Origin: Lachnospiraceae bacterium
Lineage (GTDB): Bacteria > Bacillota > Clostridia > Lachnospirales > Lachnospiraceae
DNA: 64,000 bases
Reading direction: 5' to 3'
Assembly: GCA_017395635.1 (NCBI GenBank)
Contig: JAFQOE010000041.1
Span: forward strand, 16,702-80,701
The position numbers and the translations under genes were made by a program. Of this stretch, positions 45,197-52,728 are shown piece after piece. How positions within the stretch are numbered: the first letter of the stretch is position 1; every line of letters begins with the position of its first letter. The notes under the pieces were generated by a model. That model saw nothing but the letters and a program-made list of their open reading frames with translations. It made no database searches and had not been told where the DNA came from.

Positions 45197-45670
45197 TTAA
45201 AATTCAAATGCTAAACGAACTAGTGCTAAATTACTTCTATCAATAACAGTTTCCTCATCATCTTCCGATAAAACTGTAATTGTCTTTTCATCATATTCTT
45301 TTAATTCTGCTTCAAACTCTTTTACTTTGCTATTCTCTAATGGTTTGAACAGCTTAATTTCAATCATTTTACCAAGATTTCTTGCAAAGTCCTTATCCTT
45401 TTTCAAAGGTCTAAGCAATCCCGGCGAACTTACCTCTAAAATATATGGATCCTTAAATTCTTTATCGTAAGCATCCAACAAAGGATTCAATGCCCGGCTC
45501 ACATCTGCGCAATCATTAATGGTAATTCCGCCTTCTTTATCTGCATATACACGCAAATAATAATTGGCTCCTTCTTTTACATACTCTACATCTACCAGTT
45601 CAAATCCCCGTTCCTCTATGATTGGCAACACTAGACTTTCACAAGTAGTTTCGATTTCTTTTTTAGTCAT
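45197..45670 (-). CDS. rimP: ribosome maturation factor RimP
   Basis: 30S assembly factor. 157 aa from ATG 45670 behind AAGGTGG; the six extra residues of the longer frame are unlikely. GFELVDVEYVKEGANYYLRV (about 22-41) and DPYILEVSSPGLLRPLKKDKD are diagnostic. First gene of the rimP-nusA-infB operon, behind a candidate promoter and a stable leader hairpin. Confidence 0.96.
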   Translation of the reverse strand: MTKKEIETTCESLVLPIIEERGFELVDVEYVKEGANYYLRVYADKEGGITINDCADVSRALNPLLDAYDKEFKDPYILEVSSPGLLRPLKKDKDFARNLGKMIEIKLFKPLENSKVKEFEAELKEYDEKTITVLSEDDEETVIDRSNLALVRLAFEF

Positions 45671-45711
45671 AACTGACCACCTTTCCATATTTAATTGTAT
45701 TATAGTACATA

Positions 45712-45740
45712 AAGAGAGTGGACAAACTGCCCACTCTCTT
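45712..45740 (-). promoter_or_regulatory. hairpin in rimP-nusA leader, possible attenuator
   Basis: Perfect 10-bp stem aagagagtgg/ccactctctt with a 9-nt loop; the minus strand then reads TTTATG, a weak T tract. It lies between the candidate promoter and rimP, 42 bases before the start. Confidence 0.5.
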
Positions 45741-45764
45741 ACTTAAACAATATGTTACTATGCA

Positions 45765-45793
45765 AGGATAACACTACTTTACATAAAATGCAA
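45765..45793 (-). promoter_or_regulatory. candidate promoter of the rimP-nusA-infB operon
   Basis: Minus strand TTGCAT, 17 bp, TATCCT. The predicted transcript starts near 45757 and includes the hairpin at 45712-45740. Confidence 0.4.
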
Positions 45794-45888
45794 GTATAAA
45801 ATTACACAAAAACTAAAATTTACCAGGATTTTATGCATCACCTTGTTGACACAATCCATTAAGTGCATCTATAAAATGCATTATACGT

Positions 45889-45916
45889 AAAAATCCGAGG
45901 GAATTTATCCCTCGGA
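45889..45916 (-). terminator. intrinsic terminator after rpmF
   Basis: Perfect 9-bp stem tccgaggga/tccctcgga with 5-nt loop, followed by TTTTTA on the minus strand, 28 bp after the rpmF stop. Between it and the rimP promoter candidate is AT-rich sequence with two direct copies of ataaaatgca (45783, 45871); nothing else is seen there. Confidence 0.92.
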
Positions 45917-45944
45917 CTATAAATTACTAGCTATTCTATTAAGA

Positions 45945-46121
45945 TTAAGCCTCGATGATTTCTTTCTTGTTGTAGCTTCCACACTTTTTACATACTCTGT
46001 GAGGAACCATCAACTCTCCACACTTAGAACACTTTACTAAAGTTGGAGCGGTCATCTTCCAGTTAGCTCTTCTCTTATCTCTTCTTCCTTTTGAAGATTT
46101 GTTCTTTGGACAGATAGACAT
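45945..46121 (-). CDS. rpmF: 50S ribosomal protein L32
   Basis: 58-aa zinc-ribbon ribosomal protein. It begins MSICPKNKSSKGRRDKRR, with zinc ligands in CSKCG (about 31-35) and CKKCG (about 44-48), both CxxC pairs intact, so this is the zinc-containing form. ATG 46121 follows AAGGAGG at the end of yceD, three bases after its stop. It is shorter than common ORF cut-offs and easily missed. Confidence 0.97.
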   Translation of the reverse strand: MSICPKNKSSKGRRDKRRANWKMTAPTLVKCSKCGELMVPHRVCKKCGSYNKKEIIEA

Positions 46122-46124
46122 TAT

Positions 46125-46655
46125 TCACACCTCCTTAAATTGATTGAAGATATCACTAAAAACTGCCATTCTTGGATCCGGAACCGTCTGGTCACAATTA
46201 CATGTGCTCTCATTCAGATTGGTTCCACACACCTTACAAATCCCTTTGCATTCATCCTTACAGATAACATTCATTGGAAGTACGGTATATAACTCATCCA
46301 AAACGAGCATGTCTACATCCAGATTACAGTCTTCAATATAACTTATCTCATCAGCCTCTGAAGCATCATCTATGTACGCTTCCTTATTAGCTACATTAAT
46401 ATTGCGGAATACTGATAATTGATATTCACAATTAACTTCTTCCAAGCATCTGCTACAAGTTCTTATAACATCAACCTCTGTTTCAAACGAAACCGACACT
46501 ACATCTTTCTCAATATGTTTCAAAGTAACGTCGAAAGGTTGTTTGCAAGTTACTACAATATTCTCACCTTGAAAATTAGCTTGTAACTTTTCCACGTCAA
46601 CCCGGTTGATTGATTCTCGACCTACAACAGATAATACATCATATAAGTTTAACAT
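46125..46655 (-). CDS. yceD: YceD family (DUF177) protein, rRNA-accumulation/L32-linked
   Basis: Conserved partner of rpmF, linked in plants and E. coli to 23S rRNA accumulation. 176 aa. Four Cys clusters stand out: CSRCLEEVNC (about 82-91) and CKDECKGICKVCG to CNC near the end, a likely metal site. Cotranscribed with rpmF from the consensus promoter at 46688-46716. Start ATG 46655 follows AGGAG. Confidence 0.9.
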   Translation of the reverse strand: MLNLYDVLSVVGRESINRVDVEKLQANFQGENIVVTCKQPFDVTLKHIEKDVVSVSFETEVDVIRTCSRCLEEVNCEYQLSVFRNINVANKEAYIDDASEADEISYIEDCNLDVDMLVLDELYTVLPMNVICKDECKGICKVCGTNLNESTCNCDQTVPDPRMAVFSDIFNQFKEV

Positions 46656-46678
46656 AATAAATTATCTCCTAAACTCAC

Positions 46679-46759
46679 ACGTCAGCTATTATACATATTA
46701 ATAAAAACTTTGTCAACATAATTTTATTAATTATCTTCAAAAAACACAATAACTGACGT
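46679..46759. promoter_or_regulatory. inverted repeat framing the yceD-rpmF promoter
   Basis: Arms acgtcagctatt (46679-46690) and aataactgacgt (46748-46759) are 12-bp inverted repeats with one mismatch, 57 bp apart. One arm overlaps the -10 box and start region; the other is 11 bp past the ackA stop. May be a two-site operator or an RNA stem. Confidence 0.45.
46688..46716 (-). promoter_or_regulatory. perfect-consensus sigma-A promoter of yceD-rpmF
   Basis: Minus strand TTGACA, exactly 17 bp, TATAAT; predicted transcription start about 25 bases before ATG 46655. Confidence 0.88.
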
Positions 46760-46770
46760 TTGATACTATT

Positions 46771-47961
46771 CTATAACACAAGAGCTACGGTTTCTCTTGC
46801 AATAGCAAGTTCCTCATTAGTCGGAATTGCATACACCGGAACACGAGAATCTTCTGTTGTAATAACAGCTTCTTTTCCACGAGCTTTATTTGCCTCCTCG
46901 TCCAACGTAATTCCAAGATAACCTAAATACTGGCAAATTTTAGCACGAATCTTTCCATCATTTTCACCAATACCTGCTGTGAAAGCAATTGCATCTACAC
47001 CATTCATCGCTGCCACATAGCCACCAATATATTGCGCTGCACGATAAGCAAACATATCTAGCGCCAAAATCGCTCTTTCGTTACCTGCCTCACTTGCATC
47101 ATCTAAATCCCTAAAATCACTTGACACTCCGGAAAGACCATCTACGCCTGACTCTTTATTCAAGACATTCATTACTTGATCAATTGTGTATCCTTTCTTA
47201 TCCGCAATATACTGAACAACCGCAGGATCAATACTGCCGGTGCGAGTACCCATAATCAATCCATCTAAAGGCGTAAATCCCATACTGGTATCCACCGATT
47301 TACCATCTTGTACTGCGGTAATGGAAGCACCATTTCCCAAATGACAAATAATCACTTTGGAAGATTGTCCTGTTTTGCCTAAAATCTCAATTAAACGTTT
47401 GGAAACAAAACTGTGCGATGTTCCGTGAAATCCATATTTGCGAATCTTGTAATTCTCATAGTATTCATAAGCCAAACCATACATATATGCCTTTTGAGGC
47501 ATTGTCTGGTGAAAAGCCGTATCAAACACACCTACCATAGGGACATTTGGCATTAATTCTTTACACGCAACAACACCTATCAAATTAGCCGGATTATGAA
47601 GTGGTGCCAAATCATTACATTCTTCAATCGCTCTCAGAACTTCATCTGTAATAATAACGGAACTTGCAAATTTCTCTCCTCCATGCACAATACGATGTCC
47701 TACTGCATCTATTTCGCTCAAATCAGAAATCACACCAGCAACTTCATCCGTTAAAGCTTCTAAAACATATGAAACTGCCGTTTTATGCTCCGGCATAGCA
47801 ACTTCTTTCACCAGCTCTTCTTTGCCGGTCGGTTTATGTTTTAACTTTCCGTCAATACCGATTCTTTCACAAATACCTTTTGCAATTACTTCTTCTGTAT
47901 CCGTATTAATCAACTGATACTTTAAAGAAGAACTACCACAATTCACAACAAATACATTCAT
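46771..47961 (-). CDS. ackA: acetate kinase
   Basis: Interconverts acetyl phosphate plus ADP with acetate plus ATP, the ATP-yielding last step of acetate fermentation. 396 aa; FVVNCGSSSLKYQLI (about 4-18), GVFDTAFHQTMP and HLGNGASITAV, RTGSIDPAV are visible. The usual partner pta is not adjacent: the next gene upstream is a diguanylate cyclase. Start ATG 47961 follows GGAGGG. Confidence 0.98.
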   Translation of the reverse strand: MNVFVVNCGSSSLKYQLINTDTEEVIAKGICERIGIDGKLKHKPTGKEELVKEVAMPEHKTAVSYVLEALTDEVAGVISDLSEIDAVGHRIVHGGEKFASSVIITDEVLRAIEECNDLAPLHNPANLIGVVACKELMPNVPMVGVFDTAFHQTMPQKAYMYGLAYEYYENYKIRKYGFHGTSHSFVSKRLIEILGKTGQSSKVIICHLGNGASITAVQDGKSVDTSMGFTPLDGLIMGTRTGSIDPAVVQYIADKKGYTIDQVMNVLNKESGVDGLSGVSSDFRDLDDASEAGNERAILALDMFAYRAAQYIGGYVAAMNGVDAIAFTAGIGENDGKIRAKICQYLGYLGITLDEEANKARGKEAVITTEDSRVPVYAIPTNEELAIARETVALVL

Positions 47962-48036
47962 AACAATCCCTCCATGATATTATTATCAATCTATAAGATA
48001 TCGTATACATTTGATAAATGTACTATCCGTCGAATG

Positions 48037-49731
48037 TTATATAGATTCAATACTTCCATCATCCACATTAATTTGATGTCTTCCATGTTTCTTTGCATAA
48101 TACATACACCAATCAGCACGTTTTAGTAATTCATCCTGTCTTTTACAAATTTCCGGATAAGAAGTCAGTCCAATACTTACACTAATTGGTATTTCAAATT
48201 CATTATACTTTACAACCTGACTACAAAGCTCATCAAACAACTCTTCAATAATAGTATATGCCGCCTCAAGTTTCATATTAGGTAAAGCCACTACAAACTC
48301 TTCTCCTCCATAACGACATACAAAACCATTATATTTCTCAATACAATTCTCTGTAACAAAAGCAATACGCTTAAGCACTTCATCACCAGCCAAATGTCCA
48401 TGTGTATCATTGACACTCTTGAACTTATCAATATCAAATAAGGCAACACTCATATGAGTATCCTCTTCAATTACCCTTTGCATTTCCGTTGCAAAGAGTT
48501 CATTAAAATAAATACGATTATTGATGCCGGTCAAACCATCTTTGCGAGCCATTTGTTGCATTTCAGCATAGATTCTAGCATTGTGTATCGCAATATCATA
48601 TTGTGTAATAATTGCGTCATAAAATGACATATTTTCTTTAAACAGACCCTTCCGATTATCTCCTATAATAAACAAACCGTAAGTCTCTTCATCTGTTCTA
48701 AGCACTTTAATATACACGGAATTAATATTGACATTTTGTAAAAAAGGCACTTGATTGGTATCCTCATCATACAACGTCAACTCCATAATATCATCATTTA
48801 CCATCAATTCGTAAATCTCCGGAAGCGAACTTTTGATTTTTTGATAAAGTTGCCCTATTGTCGTCTTAATCACATAGCTTGCATGATTGTTAAGATAAGC
48901 TCCTTCTTTAATATACACACCACAAAAACTAAGTTGTTTTACCACCATAATCGCATCTGTAATCTGATTTGAAATCTTAGACAAATCAAACGACATTGAA
49001 ATGTAACGCAAAATCTCTGCTTGTGCCATCATTTCTTTATTCGCAGTCTGTATTAAACTATTGGCTTTCTGCAAGTCGACTTTTTGTAGAGTTAATTGTT
49101 CATTTGTTTTTTTGACTTTCTCCTGCATACGCAGAATTTTTTCATTCTTTTCAATAACATCCTCTACTTTTCTATTCTGACTAAAAAATTGCTTCTCTAT
49201 TTTCTCAAAACATTCCACAAAGAAATATGCTTCAAAAAATATTATTACCAGAATAATCAACACATCAAATAATAACAATAACCAATTATACTCTGGTGTA
49301 AATAATATTTTGACCATTATAAGCAAAACAATAGGTCCTCCTACCATAGCTGAGTAGGAAATTAATTTGCTCTTATCGACTATCCCCATCGTCAAAAAAA
49401 AGTCAAGCATAAACAATAATGGCAAAGCAATTACACAGACTTCCGAGCCGTCTTGTATTTGTATAAAACCAATCAATATCGATGATAACAAACACTGAAC
49501 ATAACGAAATACTTGAATACAACGAACGTTATCAAAGTAATTCTTCGAATATAAAACCTCTTCTACAGTCATGAAAACTATAATTATAGCAATCACAATC
49601 GTAGTATTTACAAGTGATACTTCTCTTTGCAACATCTGCAACAACACTCTTTGTAATAAAAAGAGAATGTATACTAGTCGATGTAATAATACTCCTTTTT
49701 TTTGAATCTCAAATACTGGTCTTGTATCCAT
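48037..49731 (-). CDS. membrane diguanylate cyclase (GGDEF)
   Basis: Makes cyclic di-GMP from two GTP. 564 aa from ATG 49731, behind GGAAGGAATAAGA; a longer frame overlaps the previous gene. Five or six membrane helices (about 15-180), a coiled coil (about 185-240), a GAF-like region (about 245-390), then GGDEF domain with RYGGEEF intact near residue 495 and DIKFK-type FDIDKFKSVNDTHGHLAGDE. No RxxD inhibitory site precedes GGEEF, so product inhibition is not expected. It starts right after the FtsA-like gene, suggesting joint transcription. Confidence 0.9.
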   Translation of the reverse strand: MDTRPVFEIQKKGVLLHRLVYILFLLQRVLLQMLQREVSLVNTTIVIAIIIVFMTVEEVLYSKNYFDNVRCIQVFRYVQCLLSSILIGFIQIQDGSEVCVIALPLLFMLDFFLTMGIVDKSKLISYSAMVGGPIVLLIMVKILFTPEYNWLLLLFDVLIILVIIFFEAYFFVECFEKIEKQFFSQNRKVEDVIEKNEKILRMQEKVKKTNEQLTLQKVDLQKANSLIQTANKEMMAQAEILRYISMSFDLSKISNQITDAIMVVKQLSFCGVYIKEGAYLNNHASYVIKTTIGQLYQKIKSSLPEIYELMVNDDIMELTLYDEDTNQVPFLQNVNINSVYIKVLRTDEETYGLFIIGDNRKGLFKENMSFYDAIITQYDIAIHNARIYAEMQQMARKDGLTGINNRIYFNELFATEMQRVIEEDTHMSVALFDIDKFKSVNDTHGHLAGDEVLKRIAFVTENCIEKYNGFVCRYGGEEFVVALPNMKLEAAYTIIEELFDELCSQVVKYNEFEIPISVSIGLTSYPEICKRQDELLKRADWCMYYAKKHGRHQINVDDGSIESI

Positions 49732-49733
49732 TC

Positions 49734-52010
49734 TTATTCCTTCCAATACAATTCTACAACTGCTCCATTATGTAACGGACTAAAATGTTGCGCTTCCACT
49801 CCGTCTATTGTCTGTACTAATCTGGTACCTTTAACATTTTTCAAATCAAACTCATATTTGTCAAAAACATCAACAAATACATAACCAGGCTTTCCTGTTA
49901 ATAAAATTCCTTTTCCATTAACTGTGACATGAATATCAACATTAGGATTGTTCTTCTCCGTATTCGCAATCCACTTATTAACCAAATCATTCTTTGTCAC
50001 TTCTATGTATTCGTCTTTCCCCTCTGACTCAGTAAAAACACTAGTCGGTACCGCTGATATCTGCGTTGGTGTTTCGTTTAATTGCTTGATTTGTGATTGT
50101 AATCGTCCTGCTAAATCGTTGTTATTTTCTAAACTGTTCGTAACCTGAGACTGTTTTTTCACACTAACAGATTGCAATGAAGACGATTTTTGATCTTCAT
50201 CCTCTACATCTTCCACTATATCTTCTTGTACAAAACGTTCGTTTTTATATACCTCTTCTTTATCAATCCAAGCAACATTAAAGTTTTCATAAACATGTGT
50301 ATCAGCATTTGCTCTCGCTCCATTCACAAAAACCTCATGCGGTGTTTCAATATCCATAAATTGCATCAACTGACTCAAGGTATAATAATTCAAAATCTCA
50401 ATCTTATCTCCATCGTTCAACTGATAAAATTCCGATTCAATCTTTCCATTGACACTTGCAAGCTTCGGACAATTCACATTCATATCATTGACTACAAACG
50501 ATAATGTTTCATTAAAATCTGCAACTTCATTCAAGATTGCTTTTGCATCCTCACCGGAAGTCGATTCCACAATCTTTATCTGATCACCGGCCTGAACCAA
50601 ATGATTCATTCCAACCTCTTTATCATTCAATTGAATAACTGCTGCTTCTCCAGATTTACCACGAACAAACTTTTTCTTGCCATTCAATACATAATTCAAA
50701 TCTGCTCCACGTTTTGGAAAAATCGAATCATTTGATAATCCATACGCCAATGCTGCATCAAAAACCGTAAGCTTATCTGTATCATATAGCTTAATTCGTT
50801 CATTATTAACCTGCAAATATATAAAACGATTCTTCTGATCATAGAAATTCAAACAAATACCAATTGGCGTAACAAGCAATGGATCCTTTTTAATACCTTC
50901 AACGTGTATATTCACAAACCCAAGGACTTCTTCCCCACGCAGAGCAACTCGTTCTTCCGGAATCCCCAAATGCTCAGCTAACTTATTAGTAAATCCGGGG
51001 ATTTTACCACCACCACCAACAACAAACACTGCTGATACTGCCTTTCCATTATTCATATCAATAATACGTTCTGCAATTTTCCCTGTAATATCATCAATTG
51101 TATCCTTTACTTGTTCATAAACATCCTGTGGGGTGATACTATGACTAATTCCCATGATATCTTTATAAGCAATACTCTTACGCTTAGGCTTAACCGTTTT
51201 GATTTTCTCAGCTGTATCAAAATCAACCAGACAACTGCGAATGATACTTTCCGTAATTTCATCTCCTGCTTTTGGCAACATTCCATATCCAATAATCGTT
51301 CCATCTTTTGTGATACAAATATCAGAAGTTCCTGCACCTACATCCACAAGCGCAATGTTCAACAAACGATAATTCTCCGGAATTGCAACTTGAATTGCCG
51401 CAATTGGTTCCAGTGTCATATTCGCAATTTCAAGTCCCGCACTTGATACTGCTGCATACAATCCATCCACAACTTCTTCCGGCAAAAAAGTCGCCAGAAC
51501 TTCTGCACCAATATTATGTGCTTTGTGACCTTCCAGATTCGTAATCTCATAATCATTCAAAAAATATTTGATAACTGTATAACCAACACAGAAAAATTTC
51601 ACATCAGTATCATTATCCTTTAACATCGTCTCATGTGCTTTCTCAACACCAAGCATTTCCAAAGAATGTATATATTCCTGTGTCACAACTGTATTCTCAG
51701 AAAATTCATAATCTGCCTTCGCAGTTGCAGTCTTTAGCACACGACCGGCTGCCGCGATACACACTTCTTTAAGTTTACGTCCTTGCAACTGTTGCTCTAG
51801 ATTTTGTTTTACAAAAACAATTTCTTCACCAACTTTATTAATATCATGAATCTGACCATCTAACATTGCCCTTGTATCATGATATTTCACACATTGTGCA
51901 ACAATATGAAATTGATTATTTTCTCGATATCCTACTGTTCCAACAATACTTCTTGTACCGATATCAAGACCGAACACCAACGGTTCAGGGAATTTTGTAA
52001 CTGCCGCCAT
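49734..52010 (-). CDS. FtsA-like actin-fold ATPase with long beta-rich C-terminus
   Basis: Actin-superfamily ATPase of the FtsA/PilM kind. Residues 10-390: phosphate-1 FGLDIGTRSIVGTV, an SHS2-like insert, phosphate-2 ALVDVGAGTSDICI (about 220-233) and adenosine motif VFVVGGGGKIPG (about 328-339). At 758 aa it is nearly twice FtsA. The extra half has several beta-grasp-like stretches, each ending in Gly-Asp/Ala-x-val-ile patterns (GDQIKIVE, GDKIEILN, GAVVELYW), and a Ser/Gln-rich linker (about 595-665). It lacks the FtsA membrane helix at the end. Neighbours are coaE and a diguanylate cyclase, not ftsZ; a cell-shape role is inferred. Confidence 0.8.
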   Translation of the reverse strand: MAAVTKFPEPLVFGLDIGTRSIVGTVGYRENNQFHIVAQCVKYHDTRAMLDGQIHDINKVGEEIVFVKQNLEQQLQGRKLKEVCIAAAGRVLKTATAKADYEFSENTVVTQEYIHSLEMLGVEKAHETMLKDNDTDVKFFCVGYTVIKYFLNDYEITNLEGHKAHNIGAEVLATFLPEEVVDGLYAAVSSAGLEIANMTLEPIAAIQVAIPENYRLLNIALVDVGAGTSDICITKDGTIIGYGMLPKAGDEITESIIRSCLVDFDTAEKIKTVKPKRKSIAYKDIMGISHSITPQDVYEQVKDTIDDITGKIAERIIDMNNGKAVSAVFVVGGGGKIPGFTNKLAEHLGIPEERVALRGEEVLGFVNIHVEGIKKDPLLVTPIGICLNFYDQKNRFIYLQVNNERIKLYDTDKLTVFDAALAYGLSNDSIFPKRGADLNYVLNGKKKFVRGKSGEAAVIQLNDKEVGMNHLVQAGDQIKIVESTSGEDAKAILNEVADFNETLSFVVNDMNVNCPKLASVNGKIESEFYQLNDGDKIEILNYYTLSQLMQFMDIETPHEVFVNGARANADTHVYENFNVAWIDKEEVYKNERFVQEDIVEDVEDEDQKSSSLQSVSVKKQSQVTNSLENNNDLAGRLQSQIKQLNETPTQISAVPTSVFTESEGKDEYIEVTKNDLVNKWIANTEKNNPNVDIHVTVNGKGILLTGKPGYVFVDVFDKYEFDLKNVKGTRLVQTIDGVEAQHFSPLHNGAVVELYWKE

Positions 52011-52083
52011 AATATTATCTCCATGTAAAATTATATCATCAAAATTGATACATCCGTATCCTATGTATTATAACATGCTCTTA

Positions 52084-52674
52084 TTATTTCTTCAATAATT
52101 CCTTAATTGTAACGAATGTTTTTTCAATAGAATCTCCGTTATCAATTGTTACATCACAGCATCTGCGATAATAATCTTCTGATGATTGATTTGCAATAAC
52201 TTGTAACCATTTTTCCGCATCTTTGCCACGTCCTTCTATCAGACGTTGTATGCGCACCTCTTGAGAAGCGTAAATATACCAAATCTCATCACATATTGCT
52301 TTATAACCATCTTCAATTAACAAGGCCGCTTCAATCACATAGTATTCCACACAACCTTGTTTATTTTTCAATTCAATATCTTCAAGAATATATTTTTTAA
52401 CTGCCGGATGAACAATTTTATTCAATTCGCAGAGCATATCTTTATTGTTGAATACAATGGAACCCAGTTTACCACGGTCAATAGTATTATCATCACATAG
52501 TATGTCTTTACCGAATGTTTCTACTGTGGATTGATATGCTTCTTCGCCCGGACTCATAAGTTGATGAGCAAGTTTATCCGTTTCCACAATAAATGCACCA
52601 TACTCTTTTTCCAAAATATTCAATACTGTACTTTTTCCTGTACCAATTCCTCCAGTTATACCTATTATTTTCAT
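52084..52674 (-). CDS. coaE: dephospho-CoA kinase
   Basis: Last step of coenzyme A synthesis: phosphorylates the ribose 3'-OH of dephospho-CoA. 196 aa, P-loop GITGGIGTGKSTV (about 5-17), then VETDKLAHQLM and the lid region RIQRLIEGRGKDAEKW. Follows polA as in many Firmicutes. Start ATG 52674 follows AGGAGAG. Confidence 0.97.
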   Translation of the reverse strand: MKIIGITGGIGTGKSTVLNILEKEYGAFIVETDKLAHQLMSPGEEAYQSTVETFGKDILCDDNTIDRGKLGSIVFNNKDMLCELNKIVHPAVKKYILEDIELKNKQGCVEYYVIEAALLIEDGYKAICDEIWYIYASQEVRIQRLIEGRGKDAEKWLQVIANQSSEDYYRRCCDVTIDNGDSIEKTFVTIKELLKK

Positions 52675-52728
52675 AACACTCTCCTAACAAGAAATACGAC
52701 AGCAAAAACGGCTACTCATTATTAGCAT

